A program made the position numbers and the translations under genes. Below are positions 26,819-35,495 of a DNA stretch of 64,000 nucleotides, piece after piece. Under the pieces are notes generated by a model. The model did not search any database, was not told the origin of the DNA, and saw only the letters and a list, made by a program, of their open reading frames with translations. Every line of letters begins with the position of its first letter. The first letter of the stretch is position 1. The DNA is from JADGGM01 sp025449955 (GTDB lineage: Bacteria; Gemmatimonadota; Gemmatimonadetes; Gemmatimonadales; Gemmatimonadaceae), in contig DATBNO010000073.1 in the NCBI GenBank assembly GCA_036554285.1, positions 3,905-67,904 of the forward strand, written 5' to 3'.

Positions 26819-27295
26819 TCAGGCGAGCACTTGCGAGATGATGTCGTGAATGTCGAGGAGCGCGACCACCTCGCCATCCAGCCGGCCCACGGCGCGCACG
26901 GCGCCGCCGGGCACGAGCGCCTCGGCTTCCGTTTCCAGTTCCAACTCCGCCACGCGGCGGACGTCCAGCACTTCGTCCACGGCGACGCCAACAACCTTGA
27001 CGCCGTGCTCTATCAACACGATCGACCCGACGCCGCGCGACGCGTCCGGACCTTCGTCACTCGCGACGCCCAACCGGGCCGCCAGATCGAGCACCGTCAC
27101 GATCGTCCCGCGCACGTTCACCAGCCCCGACACGTAGGGACCGGCACCGGGCAATCGCGTCGGCCGGCGCGCGGGAATGATCTCGCGCACCGCGCCTAAC
27201 TCGACCCCGTACACGCGTCCCGCCACCCGGCACAGAACCAGCTGTCCGGTTAGGCGCGCACCCGCGCGGTCAGGGGTCGATACGGAAGAAACCAA
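26819..27295 (-). CDS. cheW: CheW-like coupling protein, first gene of the chemosensory locus
   Basis: A CheW-domain protein of about 158 residues: LVLCRVAGRVYGVELGAV, YVSGLVNVRGTIVTVLDLAA, VLIEHGVKVVGVAVDEV and the final strand VVALLDIHDII. The start is doubtful. No ATG is available, so TTG at 27295, which overlaps the rluD end by 26 bases, was taken because it lies 18 codons ahead of the first CheW strand; another TTG lies at 27352. It sits 16 bases before cheY and is the classic array adaptor candidate among the three CheW copies. Confidence 0.85.
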   Translation of the reverse strand: MVSSVSTPDRAGARLTGQLVLCRVAGRVYGVELGAVREIIPARRPTRLPGAGPYVSGLVNVRGTIVTVLDLAARLGVASDEGPDASRGVGSIVLIEHGVKVVGVAVDEVLDVRRVAELELETEAEALVPGGAVRAVGRLDGEVVALLDIHDIISQVLA

Positions 27296-28265
27296 AGTCG
27301 TCGAGTGGATCCCAGAGAGCCGGCTGTTCCGCCCATCCGGCCGCTGCTGCAAGCGCCCGGGTGAGGTCTGCCGGTAACGGCGAGCGAAGTTCCACCGGCG
27401 TGCCCGTCACCGGATGCGGGAAGATCAACCACGCCGCATGCAGGAACTGTCGCCGCGGTGGAAGGGCCACGAGTCGCCGCGCGCCGCCCCCGCCGTACGT
27501 GTCGTCCCCCACGACCGGATGACCGATCGACGCGAGGTGGACGCGAATCTGATGCGTGCGACCCGTGTGCAGGTGTGCGCGTAGCAAATCCGCCGCGTCG
27601 AACCGGGCGAGCCGCACGAAGTCCGTCCGTGCAGTTCGTCCAGTACTGACGATCGCCATGCGCTTTCGGTCTCGCGGGTTACGCGCGATCGGACGATCGA
27701 CCGTCAGACGGTCTTGGTCGACGTGTCCCCAGGAGAGAACCGCATACCGGCGGATGATTCGCCGAGCGGCGAGTGCGGCACCAAGAGACCGATGCGCGCG
27801 ATCGGTTTTGGCGACGAGCAAGAGACCGGACGTGTCTTTGTCGAGCCGGTGGACCAAACCTTCGCGACCTGTACCACCGCTTTCTGCGAGTGCTCCACCT
27901 CGGCCTTTGAGCGCGTTGACGAGCGTTCCGCTCCAGTGACCGGGCGCCGGATGTACAACCATTCCGGCTGGCTTGTCCACGGCCATGACGTCGTCATCTT
28001 CAAACACTACATTGAGTTGGATCGCTTCAGGTAATACTTCACGTGAAGGTGGCGGCGGGATCGCGACCTGCACCTGGTTGCCGTTTTCCACACGATAGCT
28101 GGCCTTCTCTCGCCGGCCGTCTACCGTCACGTGACCGTTGGCGATGAGTGTGGCCGCCTGGTTGCGCGAGAGGTCGGCGACGCGAGCGACGAACAGGTCG
28201 AGTCGCGAGCCAGGCGACTCGGATTCCTCGACCAGGTAGGAATGAACCGTCGGCTCGGGGGTCAC
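27270..28265 (-). CDS. rluD: RluD-family pseudouridine synthase
   Basis: Modifies uridines in 23S rRNA. The 331-residue protein has an N-terminal S4-like domain (RLDLFVARVADLSRNQAATL), the catalytic HRLDKDTSGLLLVAKT with the active-site aspartate, the segment LLRAHLHTGRTHQIRVHL and the C-terminal LHAAWLIFPHPVTG. The exact target (RluD versus RluC type) cannot be assigned, but the S4 plus catalytic layout and the gene order lspA-rluD fit RluD. The start is GTG, overlapping the lspA stop as GTGA. Confidence 0.9.
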   Translation of the reverse strand: MTPEPTVHSYLVEESESPGSRLDLFVARVADLSRNQAATLIANGHVTVDGRREKASYRVENGNQVQVAIPPPPSREVLPEAIQLNVVFEDDDVMAVDKPAGMVVHPAPGHWSGTLVNALKGRGGALAESGGTGREGLVHRLDKDTSGLLLVAKTDRAHRSLGAALAARRIIRRYAVLSWGHVDQDRLTVDRPIARNPRDRKRMAIVSTGRTARTDFVRLARFDAADLLRAHLHTGRTHQIRVHLASIGHPVVGDDTYGGGGARRLVALPPRRQFLHAAWLIFPHPVTGTPVELRSPLPADLTRALAAAAGWAEQPALWDPLDDFGFFRIDP

Positions 28266-28843
28266 CCCCCGCTCGACACCTTGGGCTCCGCCACGACCTC
28301 AGACACGACGTCCGGGATGGCCGCGATCAAGCCATCGTGCGTCTCCGAATGCCGCTCCTCGCCCCAAAGCGCCCACGCCAACAGGAACGCTCCGACACTG
28401 ACGGCGATGTCGGCCACGTTGAACGTGGGCCAACGCCAATCGCGGAATCCGATGTCCATGAAGTCGACGACGCCGATGGGCGAGCGCACGCGATCGATGA
28501 GGTTGCCCATCGCGCCGCCGCAGACGAGACCTAGCGCGACGACACGGAGTACGTCGCCGGGCTTCGTGGCGCGGTACAGGCGGCCGAGAATCACGAGCGC
28601 GATGACGGTGAGCACGAGAAAGATCTCGCGCGACCACGCGCCCAGGTTGAGGCCGAAGGCGGCCCCAGGATTGAACACCAGCGTTAGGCGCACGACGTCG
28701 CCGAACACGTTCTGTGGAACACGTGGGCCCGGAAGGGACTGCTTGGCGGCGTTCTTCGTGATCACATCGATCGCCACCACCCCGACGACCAGCGACCAGA
28801 AGAGCGCGCGCCTAGGCCTGCTGTGGCTGCTGCTTCTTGGCAT
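28262..28843 (-). CDS. lspA: LspA, lipoprotein signal peptidase II
   Basis: Inner-membrane aspartic peptidase that cleaves diacylglyceryl-modified prolipoproteins. Its 193 residues include four hydrophobic segments and the catalytic aspartates in GGAMGNLIDRV and FNVADIAVSVG; VFNPGAAFG is the conserved loop. The C-terminal tail of about 35 residues (after LWGEERHSETHDG) is longer than in E. coli. ATG at 28843 overlaps the preceding zinc-finger gene by 32 bases and places the first membrane helix 12 residues in; a longer start seems unlikely. Confidence 0.94.
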   Translation of the reverse strand: MPRSSSHSRPRRALFWSLVVGVVAIDVITKNAAKQSLPGPRVPQNVFGDVVRLTLVFNPGAAFGLNLGAWSREIFLVLTVIALVILGRLYRATKPGDVLRVVALGLVCGGAMGNLIDRVRSPIGVVDFMDIGFRDWRWPTFNVADIAVSVGAFLLAWALWGEERHSETHDGLIAAIPDVVSEVVAEPKVSSGG

Positions 28844-29246
28844 CTTCCTCTCGCTGCTTGCACGCGAAACAAAGGCGGGCGTGGGGAAGTGCATCGAGCC
28901 GGTCGAAATCGATGTCCTCGCCGCAATTGTGGCATTTGCCGAAGGTTTCCGGCGACCGGTAGAGGCGCCGCAGCGCTTCGTCGATGTGCCAGAGGAACCG
29001 TCCTTCCTGGCTCGCGAACAGAAACGCCTTTTCGCGCTCCATCGCGTCCGTGCCCTGGTCTGCCATGTGGAAGGAGTACGAGCTCAGGTCGCCGTCCGCC
29101 GACTGCGGCGTAGCATTGAACGCCTCGGTGTAGTTGCCGAGCTCCTTGAGCACGCGCTTTCGCTCTTCGAGTAATCGCTTCTCGAAGTGCGTGAGCAACT
29201 TCTTCGTCATCGGCTTGGACTTCTTCGAGCTCGCTGAAGACGGCAT
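28812..29246 (-). CDS. TraR/DksA-type zinc-finger protein
   Basis: The 144-residue protein has a long charged helical N-terminal part (FEKRLLEERKRVLKELG) and a C-terminal four-cysteine zinc finger (CHNCGEDID and CFACK), the DksA/TraR layout. The finger follows a spacer containing IDEALRRLYRSPETFGKC, typical of the family. DksA-like proteins bind RNA polymerase through the secondary channel to control rRNA and stringent transcription. This one lies between ileS and lspA; the acidic tip residues of DksA cannot be confidently placed, so its regulatory activity is inferred. Confidence 0.85.
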   Translation of the reverse strand: MPSSASSKKSKPMTKKLLTHFEKRLLEERKRVLKELGNYTEAFNATPQSADGDLSSYSFHMADQGTDAMEREKAFLFASQEGRFLWHIDEALRRLYRSPETFGKCHNCGEDIDFDRLDALPHARLCFACKQREEDAKKQQPQQA

Positions 29247-29248
29247 CG

Positions 29249-32200
29249 CTAGTGCACTCTCGTCAGGGCAATGCGGACGTCGTCGTCCATCACTTCGACC
29301 GTCTGCACCGCGTCAACTGTTGCCGCGACGTCACCCCCGATGATGACCTCGCTCGCGAGCACTTCGCCGGCCACGTACTCCTGGTATTCCCGTACGGCGT
29401 TTTCGACGTCGCCGTTTCCGGTCACCTGCAGCCGCACCCGGTCGCTCACAACGTACCGCAATTCCTTCCGCATCCGTTGGACGCGGTTCACGACTTCTCG
29501 CGCCATGCCCTCGCGACGCAACTCCTCGCTCACCGCGGGATCGATCGCCGCGAAGTACCCGCCCTCTTCCTGCACGACGAGATCGCCTGTGGCGCGCCGC
29601 ACCACCTCGAGATCCTCGTGCGCCAGCACGTGCGACTCGCCTTCCACCGAAATCACCAACGACTCGCCGCGCGTGAATCCTAGCAATGCTTCGCTACGCA
29701 GCGCCGCGACGGCCTGGGCCGCGAGCGGCGTCTTCTTCCCGAACCGTTTGCCGAGTGCACGGAAATTCGGCTTCGCTTCCAGACGAACCAGTGCGTCGCC
29801 GGTGAGCGCGAACTCGACGCTCTTCACGTTCAGCTCTGAACGCAAGAGCGGCACCAAGGCATCCAATACCCCAGCCCTGTAATTTGGCACCACACACAGG
29901 AGCCTGGATAGCGGCTGCCTGATCTTTACTCCCGCTTCCTTTCGAGCGGCGCGCGCCAGCGTCGCCAGCCGTCGGATGTGACCCATCGCTTGCTCGAGCG
30001 CGGGATCTCCCTCGGCCAACGAGCAACCACCAAACGGCGCCAAGTGCACGGAGGTTCCAGTGGAACCCGTCTCGCGTCCGGCTGTCGTGAGCTCGCGGTG
30101 CATCCAGTCGGTGACGAACGGAGCGAACGGCGCGAGCAGGCGGCATGTCACTACCAACACCTCGTGCAGCGTGGCGAAAGCGGCGCGATTGTCTGGCGCG
30201 TCCACGTCATAGAATCGTCCTCGGTTCACCCGCACGTACCAGTTCGACACGTCGTCGTCCACGAAATCCATGATCGCGCGGAGCGCCAGCGTCGCATCGT
30301 ACCGCCACATGAGCTCGTCCGCTTGGTGACAAACGGAGGCGAGCCGCGATAGCACCCATCGATCTACCGGCGGACGCTCCGACACCGGCGGATCGTCGCT
30401 GCCGGGCGTCCAGCCGAAGTTCGCGTACTGCGCGAACATGCCGCTGTAGACGTTCTTGAGCGTGAGAAGAAACCGGCCCGCCAGCTCACGGATCCCTTCG
30501 TCGTCGAATCGCCGAGGCAGCCACACCTGGCTCGCGGCGACGAGGTAGATGCGTGTCGCGTCTGCTCCGTGGCGCGTCATGACGTCCCACGGGTTGACCA
30601 CGTTGCCTTTGCTCTTCGACATCTTCGCGCCCGTGGCGTCGAGCACCAGGTCGTTGACGACGACGGCGCGATATGGCGCCGCGAGACCGCTCGTGCCGCC
30701 TTCGCTCACGTTGTTAGGCAGTGCGTCGCCTAACCCGGTGGCGATGGCCAGGAGCGAGTAGAACCATCCGCGCGTCTGGTCGACGCCTTCGGCGATGAAG
30801 TCGGCCGGGTACTGGCGCTCGATGATGTCGCGGCCGGCGAACGGGTAGTGCCACTGCGCGAACGGCATCGATCCCGAGTCGAACCAGGTGTCGATCACTT
30901 CGGGGACGCGCCGCATCGTCGCCGATTCCGTGCACTGCTCGCAGCGCAGCTCGTAGCGATCGATGTACGGCTTGTGCGGGTCGAAGTCCGGCGGAAGCTC
31001 CGTGCCTAACCGACGGGCGAGCTCGGCGTACGAGCCGATGACGACGATGTGCGACGCATCGCTCTCGCACACCCACACCGGGAGCGGCGTGCCCCAATAG
31101 CGGTCGCGCGACAACGCCCAGTCGATGTTGTTCTCGAGCCATTCGCCGAAGCGTCCCTGCCCCACCTCGCTCGGATGCCAATCGACGCGCGCGTTGCGTG
31201 CGAGCATGGCGTCACGGTACGAGGTCGTGCGGACGAACCACGATTCGCGCGCGTAGTAGAGCAGCGGCGTGCCGCAGCGCCAACAATGCGGATACGCGTG
31301 CTCGACCGTCGCCGCCTTCCAGAGCACGCCGCGGCGGCGAAGCTCCTCGATGATCACCGGATCCGCTTTCTTCACGAACATGCCGCCGACGAGCGGCAGG
31401 TCGGCCGGGAACTCGCCGCGCAGATTGACCGGCTGCAGGAACGCCAGGCCGTGGCGTTGGCCGGCTGCGTAGTCGTCGGCGCCGAACGCGGGGGCCATGT
31501 GCACCACGCCGCTTCCGTCCTCTGCCGAGACGAACTCCTCGGCGACGATCACTTCGTGCTCGCCGGCGGTGTATGGCACCCAATCGAGCGGCCGGCGGTA
31601 CCGCTGCCCCGCGAGCTCGCGCCCAACGACGCGCCTCACGACGCGCCACCGATCGGGCCAGTCGTCGCCTAACACAGCGCCCGCGCGGGCCTCGGCGAGC
31701 ATGAGGTTCGACTCGCTGCCGTCGCGTCGCTCGAGCTCCAGGTACACGAGCGTGGGATGCACCGCCAACGCCACGTTGGACACGAGCGTCCACGGGGTGG
31801 TGGTCCAGACGAGGATTCTCGTTCCCTTGTCCCCGTTCCCTTTTCCTTTGTCCCCTATGGCGAGCGCCACATACACGCTCGGATCCCGCACGTCCTCGTA
31901 TCCCTGCGCCACCTCGTGACTCGAGAGCGCGGTCCCGCAGCGCGGGCAGTACGGCAAGATCTTGTGCCCGCGATAGAGCAAGCCGCGGCCGTGCAGCGTC
32001 GACAGCGCCCACCACACGCTCTCGACGTAGTCGTTGGAGTACGTGACGTACGGATCGCTGTAGTCGAGCCAGTAGCCGATGCGCGCGCTCAGCTTCTCCC
32101 ACTCGCTCTTGTACGTCCAGACGCTCTCGCGGCTCAGGCGATTGAACTCCTCGACGCCCAACTCTTCGATCTGCTGCTTGCCGCTGATGCCTAACCGCTT

Positions 32201-32515
32201 CTCGACCTCGATCTCGACGGGGAGTCCGTGCGTGTCCCAGCCCGCCTTGCGCAGCACGTGGTAGCCCTTCATGGCGCGGTAGCGGCAGAAGAGATCTTTG
32301 ATCGTGCGCGACAGCACGTGGTGGATGCCCGGCCGTCCGTTGGCGGTGGGCGGGCCCTCGAAGAACACGAACTCGTCCCCGCCGGCGCGCGCACGCAGCG
32401 TTTCGCCTAACAGATTCTCCGCCGTCCACTGCGCGAGCACCTGCTGCTCGAGCGCGTCAGCGGGCAGGTCGGGCGGCAGCAGCCGGTAGGTCGCCGTCGG
32501 CTCGGCGGCGGTCAT
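29249..32515 (-). CDS. ileS: Isoleucyl-tRNA synthetase, eukaryote-like (type II) form
   Basis: Charges tRNA-Ile. At 1088 residues it is longer than E. coli IleRS and has the type II layout. The ATP motif reads PTANGRPGIHHV, so the usual HIGH is GIHH, and the second signature is AKMSKSKGN. Cysteine clusters include CPRCGTALSSHE and CWRCGTPLLYY. The editing domain contains the conserved VWTTTPWTLVSN. ATG at 32515 overlaps the pnp stop by four bases. A low-complexity Gly/Lys/Asp stretch near residues 220 to 233 matches the intergenic repeat family described separately. Type II IleRS is often linked to mupirocin insensitivity; that is family knowledge, not tested here. Confidence 0.95.
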   Translation of the reverse strand: MTAAEPTATYRLLPPDLPADALEQQVLAQWTAENLLGETLRARAGGDEFVFFEGPPTANGRPGIHHVLSRTIKDLFCRYRAMKGYHVLRKAGWDTHGLPVEIEVEKRLGISGKQQIEELGVEEFNRLSRESVWTYKSEWEKLSARIGYWLDYSDPYVTYSNDYVESVWWALSTLHGRGLLYRGHKILPYCPRCGTALSSHEVAQGYEDVRDPSVYVALAIGDKGKGNGDKGTRILVWTTTPWTLVSNVALAVHPTLVYLELERRDGSESNLMLAEARAGAVLGDDWPDRWRVVRRVVGRELAGQRYRRPLDWVPYTAGEHEVIVAEEFVSAEDGSGVVHMAPAFGADDYAAGQRHGLAFLQPVNLRGEFPADLPLVGGMFVKKADPVIIEELRRRGVLWKAATVEHAYPHCWRCGTPLLYYARESWFVRTTSYRDAMLARNARVDWHPSEVGQGRFGEWLENNIDWALSRDRYWGTPLPVWVCESDASHIVVIGSYAELARRLGTELPPDFDPHKPYIDRYELRCEQCTESATMRRVPEVIDTWFDSGSMPFAQWHYPFAGRDIIERQYPADFIAEGVDQTRGWFYSLLAIATGLGDALPNNVSEGGTSGLAAPYRAVVVNDLVLDATGAKMSKSKGNVVNPWDVMTRHGADATRIYLVAASQVWLPRRFDDEGIRELAGRFLLTLKNVYSGMFAQYANFGWTPGSDDPPVSERPPVDRWVLSRLASVCHQADELMWRYDATLALRAIMDFVDDDVSNWYVRVNRGRFYDVDAPDNRAAFATLHEVLVVTCRLLAPFAPFVTDWMHRELTTAGRETGSTGTSVHLAPFGGCSLAEGDPALEQAMGHIRRLATLARAARKEAGVKIRQPLSRLLCVVPNYRAGVLDALVPLLRSELNVKSVEFALTGDALVRLEAKPNFRALGKRFGKKTPLAAQAVAALRSEALLGFTRGESLVISVEGESHVLAHEDLEVVRRATGDLVVQEEGGYFAAIDPAVSEELRREGMAREVVNRVQRMRKELRYVVSDRVRLQVTGNGDVENAVREYQEYVAGEVLASEVIIGGDVAATVDAVQTVEVMDDDVRIALTRVH
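31817..31856 (-). repeat. G-rich repeat fragment inside ileS, shared with the intergenic element behind infA
   Basis: On the coding strand this 40-bp stretch is G- and A-rich, in contrast to its surroundings, and carries GAAAAGGGAACGGGGAC. The same 17 bases occur at 54368 to 54384 in the intergenic element next to infA. In ileS it is in frame and encodes GDKGKGNGDKGT just before the conserved editing-domain segment ILVWTTTPW. Confidence 0.6.
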
Positions 32516-33387
32516 AACCGCGCCACCACGTCGCGCACGACCGCCGTGAGGCGTGGCTCCGCTTTGGCGGCGACGGCGATGATCTGCTCGACCGTCGCCG
32601 GCTCGAGCGCGTCGGGCAGGCATCGGTCGGTGATGATCGACAGGCCCAACACGCGCATCCCCGCGTGCACGGCCACGATCACTTCCGGCACCGTCGACAT
32701 GCCCACCACGTCGGCGCCGATCGCGCGCAGGAAGCGATACTCGGCGGGCGTCTCGAGATTCGGGCCCGTCACCGCCACGTACACGCCTTCGCGCAGCACG
32801 ATGCCGCGGGCCGCCGCTGCCTGCCGCGCGATGGCGCGCAGGTCGCGATCGTAGGCGCACGACATGTCGGGGAACCGCGGACCCAGCGTGTCGTCGTTAG
32901 GCCCGATGAGCGGATTGTCGCCCAACAGATTGATGTGATCGGCGATGAGCATGAGATCGCCCGCGTCCCACAACGGATGCATCCCGCCGCACGCGTTGGA
33001 CACGATGAGCGTTCGCGCGCCTAACTGGTGCATCACGCGCACCGGAAACGACACCTGCTGCGCCGTGTAGCCCTCGTACAGGTGGAACCGTCCCTGCATC
33101 GCGACGGCCGGCCGGCCGCCGAGCGTACCGCAGAGCAGCCGGCCGGCGTGCGATTCCACCGTCGAGAGCGGAAAGCCGGGTATGTCTTCGTATGGAATCG
33201 CCACCTGCACGTCCATCTCGTCGGCGAGCGCACCCAAGCCCGTGCCAAGGATGATGGCGACGTCCGGCGCGCCATCGTAGCGATCGCGCACGGCGGCCGC
33301 GGCCACGCTCGCCTGCGCGCGCGTGTGGGCGTGTCGAGCTGGGACCTGCGCCGGCGCCAGACGAGGATCGTCGAGTCGCACTCCCAT
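32512..33387 (-). CDS. Purine nucleoside phosphorylase (PNP/MTAP family)
   Basis: Phosphorolysis of purine nucleosides to the free base and ribose-1-phosphate. The 291-residue protein has the trimeric-PNP signatures: ILGTGLGALADEM, PGFPLSTVESHAGRLLCGTL, QGRFHLYEGYT and the base-binding region NACGGMHPLWDAGDLM, then VAVTGPNLETPAEYRFLRA and VGMSTVPEVIVAVHAGM. ATG at 33387 shares a base with the divIVA stop (TGATG); an ATG one codon earlier is equally possible. It is part of the run from yggS to rluD. Confidence 0.92.
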   Translation of the reverse strand: MGVRLDDPRLAPAQVPARHAHTRAQASVAAAAVRDRYDGAPDVAIILGTGLGALADEMDVQVAIPYEDIPGFPLSTVESHAGRLLCGTLGGRPAVAMQGRFHLYEGYTAQQVSFPVRVMHQLGARTLIVSNACGGMHPLWDAGDLMLIADHINLLGDNPLIGPNDDTLGPRFPDMSCAYDRDLRAIARQAAAARGIVLREGVYVAVTGPNLETPAEYRFLRAIGADVVGMSTVPEVIVAVHAGMRVLGLSIITDRCLPDALEPATVEQIIAVAAKAEPRLTAVVRDVVARL

Positions 33388-33956
33388 CATTCCTTGACGA
33401 GCGACTCCAGCCACGCCGGGGTCTTCACGTGGGCGCGTGGCTCGACCGCATCCGACTCGCCGCTGCTCCGTCCAGGCGTCGCCGGCGGCTTGGGGCTCTC
33501 GGTCGCGTTCAACTCGGCCAGATGGCGCTCCACCAGCGCGCGCAACTGGCTCACGTACGTTAGGCGGGCTTTCTCGAGCGCCGTGAGCTCGCCCTGCAGC
33601 CGGCGGATCTCGACCTTGGCGGCTTCGACCTGGCGCTCACCCTCGGCGCGCGCCTCGCGTAGGATCAACTGCGCTTCGCGCTCCGCCTGCTCGCGCATCT
33701 CCGCGCGCAGCTGCTGCGCCGACACCAATGCGTCGTTCAGCGCCTTGTCGCGCTCACGGAACGCCCGCAGCTGCTCGTGAAATCCGCGCGCTTTCGCCTC
33801 GAGGTCCTGGTTGAGGCGCGTGAGCCGCTCGAGCTCGTCGGCCACCTGGGCCCGGAAATCCTCGATCTTCTTTTCGTCGTACCCGCGAAACGCCTTGGCG
33901 CCGAAATCCCAGCGGCGCACGTCGAGCGGTGAGAGATGAAAGGCTTCATCAGTCAT
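33387..33956 (-). CDS. DivIVA-domain coiled-coil protein
   Basis: The 189-residue protein starts with the DivIVA lipid-binding region (LSPLDVRRWDFGAKAFRGYD), then has a long coiled coil (about residues 25 to 150) and a proline-rich tail. DivIVA proteins bind negatively curved membranes at poles or septa and recruit partners. It lies directly after yggS, a very common pairing. The ATG overlaps the yggS TGA by four bases. Its polar-localising family is of interest given the MglA-type system in the same window, but no direct link can be shown. Confidence 0.87.
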   Translation of the reverse strand: MTDEAFHLSPLDVRRWDFGAKAFRGYDEKKIEDFRAQVADELERLTRLNQDLEAKARGFHEQLRAFRERDKALNDALVSAQQLRAEMREQAEREAQLILREARAEGERQVEAAKVEIRRLQGELTALEKARLTYVSQLRALVERHLAELNATESPKPPATPGRSSGESDAVEPRAHVKTPAWLESLVKE

Positions 33957-34642
33957 TGGTCTCTCGCTCCAAACAGGATGGTGCCGAGTCGTACCATCGT
34001 GGCTCCTTCCTCCACCGCCACCTCGTAGTCGTTGGACATCCCCATCGACAACTCGGTCACGAGCGGACCGCACGACCGTTGCAGAATCGCGCGCGCCTCC
34101 CGTGCTCCACCAAACACGCGCCGGAGCTCGCCTTCTGGCGCTTCGAGCGGCGCCATGGTCATGACACCGCGTACTCTCATACCCGTGAATCCGGCGATTC
34201 GCTCCGACTGCGCAGGCAACTCCGCGAGCGTAAACCCGCCCTTCGACTCCTCGCCCGACGCGTTCACCTGAATCAACACATCCGCCGGCATGCTACGCGT
34301 CACGCCGTGCTCGTGGACCGCTTGCGCCAGCCGCTCACTGTCGATGGAGTGCACGAGCGCGAATCGCTCGATCGTTCCCTTCACCTTGTTGCGCTGCAGA
34401 TGGCCGATCAGATGCCAGCGCACCGGCGCGGACGTCTCGTCCATCTTGCGCAACGCTTCCTGGACACGATTCTCGCCCACGTCACCCACGCCGGCGCGCC
34501 ACGCGGCCTCGACCGCCTCGGCGCCGTGCGTCTTGGTGACCGCGATGATCGTGACGTTCTGGTTATGCCCGCCCCGCGCTACTGCCGCGCCGATCCGCTG
34601 CCGGACTTCGGACACCCGATCGGCGATGTCCAGAAAGTGCAT
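33953..34642 (-). CDS. yggS: YggS/PLPBP-type pyridoxal phosphate homeostasis protein
   Basis: A 229-residue single-barrel PLP-binding protein. The PLP lysine lies in IIAVTKTHGAEAV; VGENRVQEAL, WHLIGHLQRNKVK, the VLIQVNASGEESKGGF segment and GMSNDYEVAVEEGATMVRLG follow. The family balances vitamin B6 pools and amino-acid metabolism rather than catalysing a known reaction. ATG at 34642; the 52 bases between it and the cdaA stop are AT-richer than the surroundings and could hold a promoter. Confidence 0.93.
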   Translation of the reverse strand: MHFLDIADRVSEVRQRIGAAVARGGHNQNVTIIAVTKTHGAEAVEAAWRAGVGDVGENRVQEALRKMDETSAPVRWHLIGHLQRNKVKGTIERFALVHSIDSERLAQAVHEHGVTRSMPADVLIQVNASGEESKGGFTLAELPAQSERIAGFTGMRVRGVMTMAPLEAPEGELRRVFGGAREARAILQRSCGPLVTELSMGMSNDYEVAVEEGATMVRLGTILFGARDQ

Positions 34643-34694
34643 AAGCTCTGAATTTATCGCCGCTTACGCCGCGATGCAAATTGGTCGCGTGCGT

Positions 34695-35495
34695 TTAGGC
34701 CCGCATCTGAAGGACGGGCTGCTCGGCGGTGGTCCGCAGCGGGCGGCCCGAGATGAGGTCGCGGACCTGCGGCGCGGTGAGTCCACGCAGCAAGCGGCCG
34801 TTCTGGGCCACCGAGATGGTCGCGCTCTCCTCCGACACGACGACCACGAGCGCGTCCGTCTCTTCGCTCAGGCCCAACGCCGCGCGGTGGCGCGTGCCTA
34901 ACGTGCGGTCGCTCATCTGCGCCTGCGTGAGCGGCAAGATACACCCGGCGCCGATGATCGTATCGCCGCGGATGATCACCGCGCCGTCATGGAGCGGCGA
35001 ATATGGCGTGAAGATGGTGGCCAACAAGTCGGCCGACACCTTGGCCTGCATCTCCGTGCCCGACGCGACGTAGTCGCCTAACGCAATCTCCCGCTCGAGC
35101 GCGATGATGCATCCGATGCTCGACCGGCTGAGCCGCTCCACCGCGTCGGCGATTTCCTCGGCTACCTCGCTCACGTCCATGCGCTTGAAGAACCGCGTCA
35201 CCCGCGACTGTCCGAGGCGCGCCAGCGCGGCGCGCAACTCGGGCTGGAAGATCACGAGCGCCGCGAACGCGCCGTACGTGAACAGCACGCCTAACAGATA
35301 GGTGATCATCGTGAACTTGAAGATCCACGCCAGCGCGTACGTCAGCACGAGCACCACGATGCCTATCAGCATCTGCACGGCGCGCGTGCCGTGCAGCAGC
35401 AACAGCAATCGGTACATGCCGTACGCCACGACCGCGATCTCGATCGCGTCGCGCCAACCGAAGGACAGGAATCGAAACTGGTCGAGGATGTTCAC
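34695..35495 (-). CDS. cdaA: CdaA-type diadenylate cyclase (c-di-AMP synthase)
   Basis: Membrane diadenylate cyclase making c-di-AMP from two ATP. The 266-residue protein has three N-terminal membrane helices (about residues 15 to 85) and a DAC domain with the catalytic LHDGAVII and GTRHRAALGLSE motifs. The start is GTG, overlapping the folP stop (GTGA). The usual partner ybbR (cdaR) is not adjacent: yggS follows instead. c-di-AMP controls potassium and osmotic balance in other bacteria, which makes the KdpDE-like pair at 51 kb worth noting, though no direct link is shown. Confidence 0.93.
   Translation of the reverse strand: MNILDQFRFLSFGWRDAIEIAVVAYGMYRLLLLLHGTRAVQMLIGIVVLVLTYALAWIFKFTMITYLLGVLFTYGAFAALVIFQPELRAALARLGQSRVTRFFKRMDVSEVAEEIADAVERLSRSSIGCIIALEREIALGDYVASGTEMQAKVSADLLATIFTPYSPLHDGAVIIRGDTIIGAGCILPLTQAQMSDRTLGTRHRAALGLSEETDALVVVVSEESATISVAQNGRLLRGLTAPQVRDLISGRPLRTTAEQPVLQMRA

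Noticed and set aside
8814..27295. Flagellar chemotaxis operon
   Set aside because: No receptor, flagellar switch or CheZ gene is present, and the MglA-like GTPase and roadblock proteins point elsewhere.
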